Shown: positions 55,431 through 64,000 of the stretch, one piece after another | Numbering within the stretch: the first letter of the stretch is position 1 | How the letters are laid out: every line of letters begins with the position of its first letter | NCBI GenBank assembly: GCA_964035575.1 | Contig: OZ037857.1 | Coordinates: 62,001-126,000 of the forward strand | Direction of reading: 5' to 3' | Origin: Rhynchopus sp. YZ270_cl-10 | Lineage: Eukaryota > Euglenozoa > Diplonemea > Diplonemida > Diplonemidae | DNA: 64,000 bases | Position numbers and translations under genes: made by a program | The notes under the pieces: model-generated | Told to the model about the DNA's origin: nothing | Databases searched by the model: none | Seen by the model: only the letters and a program-made list of their open reading frames with translations

Positions 55431-58070
55431 TCAATGCAGCAACGCAACATAAGGTTCGTAGGCCTTCGCCTCCACATATCCCAAAAGCTGTTCGTATGCA
55501 TCACGTTTGTCAGCAGCCACACTGTCAAGCAGAGTGGAAGCCTGCTCAAAGTCCTGTTTGATGATGTGCTCAAAAGCGTCGTTCCACAGTGCATGAGGGT
55601 TGTTTACTGCCGACTCCAGCTGGTACATCCACTCCTCATTCTCTTCTCCGGCACATAAACCCTTCACAGCATACACAACCTGTGCCTTCTCACTCAGCTT
55701 TTCGAACAGCACCGCACCTGCACAACGCACCATCGCATGTCCCTCCACCTCACGTGAGACAGCACGGTCAATGACACCAGGCAGGTTGTGCTTCTTGTTC
55801 CAACGCTCGAGCACAACCACCCACGACATGCACTGTCCAAGAATCGACACCTTCTTCATCCCGTTGCAGCCCATGTTACCGACACGTGCCTCGCCTGATG
55901 TGCACCCGTAAGAAATCCTGTGCACATCCCCAAGTGCTGTTGCTGCTTCGTGTGCAGCCTTCACACAGGCAACACGGTGTGTGGGACTCGGAACGAAGGC
56001 GTTGAAGGTGGCAAGCATCTTGTCTCCTGCAAACGTGTCGCACACACCTTTGTTGTGCTGCACTGCCACCAGGATCCTCTCAATCACACCACCGTGTGCA
56101 GAGAGAATTTCTGAGTCTTTGCGGTTCTTGCAGAAGTCATGCCACGACACGACGTTCATGTGTGCCAGCGACACTTTCTTCTTCTTCAGACCTTCCACAC
56201 GCAGCAGTGCCTTCTGGTTCTGCACCACCGTTGAGCTGCTTCCACCTGAGGGCGACATCTTCGACTTGGAACAGGAAGCGACAGACCGGGATGCGATAGA
56301 TGCAGAGGCTGCACCCCCTGTGGACTCGGAGTGTTCACTGTCGTTGACAAGCACACTCTGCGGCATGTAGTTCCGGTACTCCACCAGGTTCGCCACCATG
56401 GTAACAAAGCTGCGCTGCATCATCCCCACTTCACTCAGCTGCGACACTGCACGGCCTGTGTCCACAGCCTCCAGGTTCATCACAGCCACACTTGCCATCT
56501 CACCTCCAAGCTTCAGCAGAGGTGACGTGATGTAGCGTGTGAACACAACAGCAATGGCCAGGAGTGCTGAAATCGCCACACTTGTCACAACCACCATCAC
56601 AATCACCGCATCCTCCTTCTGTGCTTCTGCAGAGGACAAGTCTGCTGCCACCTTCGCACGGATTGCATTCGTCGACGCATCAATCGTCTCCATCACAGAC
56701 TCTCTCGGCACAAGAAGGTTGACGTACCACAAGAGGGCTCTGTGTTTGATTTCTGACGTCATTGTCCAGTACTCTGAGCTGTTCGAGTCAGACCACTTCA
56801 CGAATGAGTCTTCTGTCTTCTCCACAAGGTCTCTGTAGTTCTGAGGGTGTGTGAACACAAACCGCCCGTGCTCTGCAATCACTGATGGGATGTGCAACGT
56901 CGCGTCTTCCATTGAGTGGTTCGTGACGTTGATGTAAGTAGCCAGCCCGTAAGTCCTGCCCAAAGGTGGGATGAAAACATACATTGGGCGGATGTGCCGT
57001 CCTTTGTTGTACGCCACAACGTTCCCAACTGTGTGTTTGAAGTGGTCTGCTTCGACGATGTAGAGTGATGTGTCTGTGGGAAGCAGTTGGTTCTTCACCA
57101 CATCTGTGAGCCCTTCTGCTCGCACAGTTGTACTCACAGCCCCGACACGTTTCCCCTGCTTTGGGTACATTGTGTACATCTGTGGGTGGGTGTAGGTGTA
57201 CGTCAGGTCCCAGGAGGCGTAGTCGAACGTAAGCAGCATGGGAGAATACACAAGCTCGTCGGCGGGGTTGAGGGGTGGATCATTTGCATGCAGGTACGTC
57301 AGTTGTCTCCCCCGCGATGCTACTAATGCTGGTGAAACTATTTGAGAACGAGGAAAGACACAAAGTCCACGTGACTGACCAACACTGTAGTCTGGCCTCG
57401 ATATGCAGGGCTGCTTTATCAGTGTCGCATTCAAGTTGCCGAGGTGGTCGACGTCAGACCCAATGTCGTAGTCGGTCAGGCCTCGCTGCAGCGTCACAGG
57501 ATCACGGGATTCAAACATCACCACCGGTTTGTCAAAGCCTATGGAGAAAACCCCACTAGTGCCATTGACGGGGAATGCGAAGGCCACCTTTGACCCCCAT
57601 CCTGCAGACGTCCCAGTCCCCTCGGTCCACGGAAACGGGTGTACCGGACTCCAAGGGTACGTTTCATGCTGAATGTAGTAGAGCCCCATCTCGCTCGAAG
57701 CCTTGAAAGCTGCTATGAGAGCTGGATTCATGACCTCCGCCGAAAAGGCAGGACTGGTGCTGGTATTAGGGTGATGAGACTTTGCCAGCCTCGCAAGCGT
57801 CTCAATCATCTGCTCAGGCACCTTCAGGTACTCCTTCACCGCAGTGTCCACATTGCCAAGGACAGAGCGGAGGTAGCGCGACGAGACAGTTTCGATGTCC
57901 GCCGTACCACTGTCGAGACACATCCCAAAGCCCTCATCGCCTGTGTCACGTGCCTTTTCCAGAAGGTCGTCCCATGTTGTCAACGTGAAGCCACCGATGA
58001 TCGCACCTGTCGACAGAATCAGCACCACGCACAGCAGCAGTGTCAGCGACTGGATCCCGCATGTGGCCAT
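55431..58070 (-). CDS. Receptor-type protein with degenerate cyclase domain, copy 4
   Basis: 879 residues, intact, and essentially identical to copy 3 through the whole ectodomain and linker. The few differences are in the helical tail (DAFEHI, LLDSVA). The architecture and cyclase-site substitutions are as in copies 1 and 3. The full spacer is duplicated too, so copies 3 to 5 come from unequal exchange or segmental duplication rather than retroposition. Confidence 0.9.
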   Translation of the reverse strand: MATCGIQSLTLLLCVVLILSTGAIIGGFTLTTWDDLLEKARDTGDEGFGMCLDSGTADIETVSSRYLRSVLGNVDTAVKEYLKVPEQMIETLARLAKSHHPNTSTSPAFSAEVMNPALIAAFKASSEMGLYYIQHETYPWSPVHPFPWTEGTGTSAGWGSKVAFAFPVNGTSGVFSIGFDKPVVMFESRDPVTLQRGLTDYDIGSDVDHLGNLNATLIKQPCISRPDYSVGQSRGLCVFPRSQIVSPALVASRGRQLTYLHANDPPLNPADELVYSPMLLTFDYASWDLTYTYTHPQMYTMYPKQGKRVGAVSTTVRAEGLTDVVKNQLLPTDTSLYIVEADHFKHTVGNVVAYNKGRHIRPMYVFIPPLGRTYGLATYINVTNHSMEDATLHIPSVIAEHGRFVFTHPQNYRDLVEKTEDSFVKWSDSNSSEYWTMTSEIKHRALLWYVNLLVPRESVMETIDASTNAIRAKVAADLSSAEAQKEDAVIVMVVVTSVAISALLAIAVVFTRYITSPLLKLGGEMASVAVMNLEAVDTGRAVSQLSEVGMMQRSFVTMVANLVEYRNYMPQSVLVNDSEHSESTGGAASASIASRSVASCSKSKMSPSGGSSSTVVQNQKALLRVEGLKKKKVSLAHMNVVSWHDFCKNRKDSEILSAHGGVIERILVAVQHNKGVCDTFAGDKMLATFNAFVPSPTHRVACVKAAHEAATALGDVHRISYGCTSGEARVGNMGCNGMKKVSILGQCMSWVVVLERWNKKHNLPGVIDRAVSREVEGHAMVRCAGAVLFEKLSEKAQVVYAVKGLCAGEENEEWMYQLESAVNNPHALWNDAFEHIIKQDFEQASTLLDSVAADKRDAYEQLLGYVEAKAYEPYVALLH

Positions 58071-58571
58071 CGTGTGGGAAGCGGGGTGGGACACAGGGAG
58101 AATGCTGGATGGTGTGTGGTGTGGCACAGAGGGGATGCAAGAGAAGGGACAAGACAGGGTGTGTGGGTGGTTGCTGATAACTATTAGGGGTAAATTCTTG
58201 CGCAGAATATGGCCCAATATGTGGGTGTGGTATGTGGGTATTGAGGTTTCTTCTTAGTTTCTTGTTGAAAGTGACTGCATGTCGTCACTGCCTGACGCCC
58301 ATTATGTTGAAACATCCTTCGCCGCTTCCACGTAACAGGATAGTGGCTGAATGATGCATAAGAAATGTGTCGCAGGCTCATTCCAGTGGGAAGGCTAAGT
58401 AGTAAACAGACGCAGTGTCAAATAATCAACATGAGACGACAACTGGCTGACGTGCGTGCTCAGCTTGCTATTCACAATTGTGGTCAAACATGAGTACCAC
58501 TATGATAGAAACTGACTTCAACATGTCGCGGAATTGCAAGCACACACATACAAATAAAAGAAAAACTTGAA

Positions 58572-58602
58572 AGATGAATGTGCCTCTCGTGCACACACAT
58601 CT
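58572..58602 (+). ncRNA. Dispersed hairpin motif upstream of receptor copy 4
   Basis: Identical to 51920-51950. Confidence 0.55.
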
Positions 58603-59405
58603 TCTCGCGCAGGAACATGCTGGGGTTGAAGATGGGCCGTCTCTTTACAAAGACGGCTGTTGGGATGATGGTTCACATCGTGTAAAAATTTCAAGTTGGA
58701 AAAGACAAGAAGCAGTGGTAGGAGGCAATACAACTCGAGCCAAGTTGTTTGTAAGGTTTTTTTTTTTTTTTTTTGAAAAGGCTTAATAAAGCTGTTCCAT
58801 TGTTACTCGCATTTCCGCAAAATACACAAATGCATTCACTCTTACGGTATCCTGTTTGGAGCCAGCTTCTTCTAGATGGCGCCCACGCGATACCATTTAA
58901 GCAGCGCCTGTGTGATACACTGTGCTGGCAAAGACGAAGAAAGCGTGTTGTGAGGTATTACAAAAAAAAAGGCAAAGAAAAGACAAAATGAACGCAACAA
59001 GTGGCAACTAGGGAGACGCTTCCATGTAACGGCAAGCCACAAGAGTACAACAACGCCAAACTCTTGAGATACAGATGCCAAATGAGACCCGGTGTCTCTC
59101 TTCTTTCTTATGTGCAACAGACTAACATGACGCTAGCCACGACTGCCAAGGCAGAGCAGGGTCCAAGAAAGGATATCAGTAAAAAAATAAAATACAGTAT
59201 TTCAACATATTCAAAATAAAATGGTGTAGCTGAAAAATAAAATATTAGGGTAGCACAACTAAAAATCGTGTTACCCTTAGTCTGTTTTGTGTACTCCTTT
59301 TGTGTAGGGTTTTTGGGTTTTTGGGAAACAATAAAAATAACAACAACTAATTGCTACTGCCGAAAAAACGGGGTTTCGAAACCACCGTAGCATCCTGGTA
59401 CTCTA

Positions 59406-59750
59406 ATGGGGTCTGATGCCTGGTGTGATCGACGACGAGTTTTCATCTGTGTATTCTGTGTTCCTTCCGCACGCTTCGACGACCACGATGCGTGGGAGCC
59501 TGTGGACGACTACGAGCACGCCGAGTCTGCCTCTGCAGCCACCGAGCAGATGGTTATCGAGACTGCCGAGCTACGTCCAACAACGCTATCGGATGGCGCT
59601 GAAGAGGAGTCTGAAGACGACAGCCCTTCGCTTCTTGAACGTTTCAGGTGCAGACATCCCAGTAGTTCTGGCAGTACGAACAGCGTTTGCGCATACCTGC
59701 AGAAAGAGCAGAGAGCGCTGGGCGTATTGTCGATTATTTCTACAGGGTGA
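59406..59750 (+). CDS. Hypothetical acidic ORF, second copy
   Basis: Identical to 52754-53098. It is duplicated with the unit, so its identity is not evidence of selection. Confidence 0.32.
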   Translation: MGSDAWCDRRRVFICVFCVPSARFDDHDAWEPVDDYEHAESASAATEQMVIETAELRPTTLSDGAEEESEDDSPSLLERFRCRHPSSSGSTNSVCAYLQKEQRALGVLSIISTG

Positions 59751-59871
59751 AGTTCCCGGATTGTGGGTCCCCCCATATCCACAGCACACCCCGTATTTTT
59801 TCGATAGTGGTGTGACCACTCAAACCGATTCTCCGAGGTTCTTCCGTGGTTCTTCCGTAGGTACTCCGGTA

Positions 59872-60903
59872 AGGGGGGTATACTTTTTTTTTGTTGTTTT
59901 CGGTTTTCGCCACCCGGGGGGCTTCGAGACCTGGCAACCGCACACGTACCACACAGGTGACACAGTATACACAGTATACACAGTATACACAGTATACACA
60001 GTATACACAGTATACACAGTATACACAGTATACACAGTATACACAGTATACACAGTATACACAGTATACACAGTATACACAGTATACACAGTATACACAG
60101 TATACACAGTATACACAGTATACACAGTATACACAGTATACACAGTATACACAGTATACACAGTATACACAGTATACACAGTATACACAGTATACACAGT
60201 ATACACAGTATACACAGTATACACAGTATACACAGTATACACAGTATACACAGTATACACAGTATACACAGTATACACAGTATACACAGTATACACAGTA
60301 TACACAGTATACACAGTATACACAGTATACACAGTATACACAGTATACACAGTATACACAGTATACACAGTATACACAGTATACACAGTATACACAGTAT
60401 ACACAGTATACACAGTATACACAGTATACACAGTATACACAGTATACACAGTATACACAGTATACACAGTATACACAGTATACACAGTATACACAGTATA
60501 CACAGTATACACAGTATACACAGTATACACAGTATACACAGTATACACAGTATACACAGTATACACAGTATACACAGTATACACAGTATACACAGTATAC
60601 ACAGTATACACAGTATACACAGTATACACAGTATACACAGTATACACAGTATACACAGTATACACAGTATACACAGTATACACAGTATACACAGTATACA
60701 CAGTATACACAGTATACACAGTACACACTATATACGGGCGGTTCATTTTTTTTCAACGAATTTTTTCCGTTATTTTCGCGCGAAAATGCCATTTTTGGCA
60801 CGTTTCAACCAATACAAACCCGTGGTGACCTCTCTCAGTCAAATTTGTGGTCATTTCCCCCTTGTGACAGAAACTGAGAACAACAAAAAAAAAGTATACC
60901 CCC
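59872..60903. mobile_element. TA-flanked TIR element with 9-bp array, second copy
   Basis: Duplicate of 53220-54260, shorter by one 9-bp unit. Confidence 0.72.
59960..60723. repeat. (TATACACAG)n array, about 85 copies
   Basis: A perfect 9-bp period, one unit shorter than in the first unit. Confidence 0.99.
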
Positions 60904-61748
60904 TAGCAGTTCTCCGAGGTTCCTCCGTGGTTCTTCCGTGGGTTCCCCGTACCCCTTGAATCACACCAGAGAGCACTTTTTTTTTTTTTTTTTGAGCTTT
61001 TTTTTTGAGGCACCAATTCTTTAGGGAAAATGTCCGTTGCGTTCTCGAGTGTAAAAGAGAACAGCAGAGAGCAGGGAGCGAAGATATCAACACATGTGTA
61101 TACCGGATTCACTGTTTCCTAATACCACCATTATCTCTTATTCATGTTACGGGCATGGTCATCCACAAGCACTGTCCAGGAGGCAGCACTCGCAACACGT
61201 TGTGCGTCATGATAGTCAAGCGGATGTTTCTGTACGGCCATAGCGTGCGTTGCTTTGCGTCTAACTTTGTTTTTTGTTTTTTTTTTTTTTTTGTATACAA
61301 CAGACGAAGCGGTACGCGTACGGTTGTCAGGAAATAGTACTGACCGGGGATGCGTCCAACGAAAATCACGTCGTGGAGAAGAGTTCAAGAATGTAGGTTT
61401 TATTATGTTGAGCGAGCGCGTACTTTCTTTCGAACCCCCTGTTTCACACCGACCAAGAAAAGTTTGATAGTTCCACCCTCGCTGAATTTTCTGGAAAGAA
61501 AATAAAAAATCAACACTGCATTTGTTACACGCAGCGGTTTTATCATGAAAAGTTTGAAAACAAAAAAAAATATACGGTGGTGGAGATCGTGGAGGTCACA
61601 CTAGCAAACTTTTCACTAGGGGACAACAGAGCTCACGACGGAAGACAGGCCAGAGTCCCGGCACAGCAAATGACCTGCAACACCCTGGGGAAAGGTGTGA
61701 TGTCTGTGCCCCCACAGCGGCCACGTGTCCACGTAAGGTGTCAACTCG

Positions 61749-62009
61749 AAAGAAAAGAAAAGAAAAGAAAAGAAAAGAAAAGAAAAGAAAAGAAAAGAAA
61801 AGAAAAGAAAAGAAAAGAAAAGAAAAGAAAAGAAAAGAAAAGAAAAGAAAAGAAAAGAAAAGAAAAGAAAAGAAAAGAAAAGAAAAGAAAAGAAAAGAAA
61901 AGAAAAGAAAAGAAAAGAAAAGAAAAGAAAAGAAAAGAAAAGAAAAGAAAAGAAAAGAAAAGAAAAGAAAAGAAAAGAAAAGAAAAGAAAAGAAAAGAAA
62001 AGAAAAGAA
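61749..62009. repeat. (AAAGA)n array, about 52 copies
   Basis: A perfect 5-bp period, 30 bp shorter than at 55106-55396. Confidence 0.99.
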
Positions 62010-62043
62010 CCCCTGCCCCTAATAACAACGTGTGTGTAATGAC

Positions 62044-64000
62044 TCAATGCAGCAACGCAACATAAGGTTCGTAGGCCTTCGCCTCCACATATCCCAAAAG
62101 CTGTTCGTATGCATCACGTTTGTCAGCAGCCACACTGTCAAGCAGAGTGGAAGCCTGCTCAAAGTCCTGTTTGATGATGTGCTCAAAAGCGTCGTTCCAC
62201 AGTGCATGAGGGTTGTTTACTGCCGACTCCAGCTGGTACATCCACTCCTCATTCTCTTCTCCGGCACATAAACCCTTCACAGCATACACAACCTGTGCCT
62301 TCTCACTCAGCTTTTCGAACAGCACCGCACCTGCACAACGCACCATCGCATGTCCCTCCACCTCACGTGAGACAGCACGGTCAATGACACCAGGCAGGTT
62401 GTGCTTCTTGTTCCAACGCTCGAGCACAACCACCCACGACATGCACTGTCCAAGAATCGACACCTTCTTCATCCCGTTGCAGCCCATGTTACCGACACGT
62501 GCCTCGCCTGATGTGCACCCGTAAGAAATCCTGTGCACATCCCCAAGTGCTGTTGCTGCTTCGTGTGCAGCCTTCACACAGGCAACACGGTGTGTGGGAC
62601 TCGGAACGAAGGCGTTGAAGGTGGCAAGCATCTTGTCTCCTGCAAACGTGTCGCACACACCTTTGTTGTGCTGCACTGCCACCAGGATCCTCTCAATCAC
62701 ACCACCGTGTGCAGAGAGAATTTCTGAGTCTTTGCGGTTCTTGCAGAAGTCATGCCACGACACGACGTTCATGTGTGCCAGCGACACTTTCTTCTTCTTC
62801 AGACCTTCCACACGCAGCAGTGCCTTCTGGTTCTGCACCACCGTTGAGCTGCTTCCACCTGAGGGCGACATCTTCGACTTGGAACAGGAAGCGACAGACC
62901 GGGATGCGATAGATGCAGAGGCTGCACCCCCTGTGGACTCGGAGTGTTCACTGTCGTTGACAAGCACACTCTGCGGCATGTAGTTCCGGTACTCCACCAG
63001 GTTCGCCACCATGGTAACAAAGCTGCGCTGCATCATCCCCACTTCACTCAGCTGCGACACTGCACGGCCTGTGTCCACAGCCTCCAGGTTCATCACAGCC
63101 ACACTTGCCATCTCACCTCCAAGCTTCAGCAGAGGTGACGTGATGTAGCGTGTGAACACAACAGCAATGGCCAGGAGTGCTGAAATCGCCACACTTGTCA
63201 CAACCACCATCACAATCACCGCATCCTCCTTCTGTGCTTCTGCAGAGGACAAGTCTGCTGCCACCTTCGCACGGATTGCATTCGTCGACGCATCAATCGT
63301 CTCCATCACAGACTCTCTCGGCACAAGAAGGTTGACGTACCACAAGAGGGCTCTGTGTTTGATTTCTGACGTCATTGTCCAGTACTCTGAGCTGTTCGAG
63401 TCAGACCACTTCACGAATGAGTCTTCTGTCTTCTCCACAAGGTCTCTGTAGTTCTGAGGGTGTGTGAACACAAACCGCCCGTGCTCTGCAATCACTGATG
63501 GGATGTGCAACGTCGCGTCTTCCATTGAGTGGTTCGTGACGTTGATGTAAGTAGCCAGCCCGTAAGTCCTGCCCAAAGGTGGGATGAAAACATACATTGG
63601 GCGGATGTGCCGTCCTTTGTTGTACGCCACAACGTTCCCAACTGTGTGTTTGAAGTGGTCTGCTTCGACGATGTAGAGTGATGTGTCTGTGGGAAGCAGT
63701 TGGTTCTTCACCACATCTGTGAGCCCTTCTGCTCGCACAGTTGTACTCACAGCCCCGACACGTTTCCCCTGCTTTGGGTACATTGTGTACATCTGTGGGT
63801 GGGTGTAGGTGTACGTCAGGTCCCAGGAGGCGTAGTCGAACGTAAGCAGCATGGGAGAATACACAAGCTCGTCGGCGGGGTTGAGGGGTGGATCATTTGC
63901 ATGCAGGTACGTCAGTTGTCTCCCCCGCGATGCTACTAATGCTGGTGAAACTATTTGAGAACGAGGAAAGACACAAAGTCCACGTGACTGACCAACACTG
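62044..64000 (-). CDS. Receptor-type protein with degenerate cyclase domain, copy 5 (partial)
   Basis: The C-terminal 650 or so residues are present, identical in the visible part to copy 4, including the DAFEHI/LLDSVA variants. The 5' part, with the signal anchor and distal ectodomain, lies beyond the right edge. The frame is open to the window end. Copies 4 and 5 are therefore the most recent duplication seen. Confidence 0.88.
   Translation of the reverse strand, partial: SVGQSRGLCVFPRSQIVSPALVASRGRQLTYLHANDPPLNPADELVYSPMLLTFDYASWDLTYTYTHPQMYTMYPKQGKRVGAVSTTVRAEGLTDVVKNQLLPTDTSLYIVEADHFKHTVGNVVAYNKGRHIRPMYVFIPPLGRTYGLATYINVTNHSMEDATLHIPSVIAEHGRFVFTHPQNYRDLVEKTEDSFVKWSDSNSSEYWTMTSEIKHRALLWYVNLLVPRESVMETIDASTNAIRAKVAADLSSAEAQKEDAVIVMVVVTSVAISALLAIAVVFTRYITSPLLKLGGEMASVAVMNLEAVDTGRAVSQLSEVGMMQRSFVTMVANLVEYRNYMPQSVLVNDSEHSESTGGAASASIASRSVASCSKSKMSPSGGSSSTVVQNQKALLRVEGLKKKKVSLAHMNVVSWHDFCKNRKDSEILSAHGGVIERILVAVQHNKGVCDTFAGDKMLATFNAFVPSPTHRVACVKAAHEAATALGDVHRISYGCTSGEARVGNMGCNGMKKVSILGQCMSWVVVLERWNKKHNLPGVIDRAVSREVEGHAMVRCAGAVLFEKLSEKAQVVYAVKGLCAGEENEEWMYQLESAVNNPHALWNDAFEHIIKQDFEQASTLLDSVAADKRDAYEQLLGYVEAKAYEPYVALLH

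Larger units (their letters stand above)
55431..62043. repeat. 6.61 kb tandem unit, second copy
   Basis: Matches 48779-55430 apart from microsatellite length and a few substitutions near the 3' end of the gene. Confidence 0.9.

Noticed and set aside
54934-55452. Lys/Glu- or Phe/Leu-repeat frames over the AAAGA array (also 61577-62065)
   Set aside because: Translation of a 5-bp microsatellite; not a gene.

Overview
This window is nuclear DNA from a single-celled eukaryote that I cannot name. The evidence is a kinesin gene with small introns of 67-79 nt bounded by GT and AG, a thioesterase with a mitochondrial-type presequence, receptor proteins built like receptor-type nucleotide cyclases, and many eukaryotic DNA transposons. 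All nine host genes lie on the minus strand. The only sizeable plus-strand gene is a transposase. One-way gene order together with cyclase-like receptors recalls Euglenozoa, but real cis-introns argue against kinetoplastids. I treat that placement as a weak guess. No virus-like or LTR element was recognised.

Layout. 1-176 is an AG microsatellite. 3381-7204 holds three ordinary minus-strand genes: an MFS transporter, a mitochondrial hot-dog thioesterase and a small secreted Cys-rich protein. 7205-11190 has no convincing gene. 11191-17998 is a Harbinger-type element (TAA target duplication) into which a 5.5 kb transposon (11716-17211) with an intact-looking hAT-like transposase has inserted. 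18009-21186 is a four-exon kinesin. 22324-24465 is a large secreted protein, probably an alpha/alpha-barrel enzyme. 25127-27282 holds two TIR elements, one of them piggyBac-like.

From 29097 to the right edge lies a tandem family of five transmembrane receptors (copy 2 frame-disrupted, copy 5 cut by the window end). Each has a signal anchor, an ectodomain, a second TM segment, a HAMP-like region, a Ser-rich linker and a class III cyclase homology domain that has lost most catalytic residues. Copies 1, 2 and 3 are nearly identical at both ends and in their 5' flanks but strongly divergent in the ectodomain. Copies 3, 4 and 5 sit in 6.6 kb units that appear to differ mainly in microsatellite length.

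The spacer between copies 2 and 3 (36618-48778) has been invaded repeatedly. Comparison with the uninvaded spacers gives empty sites for several elements. Elements found there include a 5.0 kb TIR element with another nested in it, two TA-duplicating MITEs, a CAGG-ended element carrying a nested hAT MITE, and a 2.3 kb element with 117 bp TIRs. Many of these short elements carry a private tandem array of period 7-9 bp, often built on a self-complementary core (GTAC, GTATAC, GATC). Four elements with different ends share a noncoding interior cassette of about 1 kb with conserved hairpins. A separate dispersed hairpin with a 7-nt loop (CTCTCGT) and covarying stems recurs in most intergenic regions, always in the same orientation.
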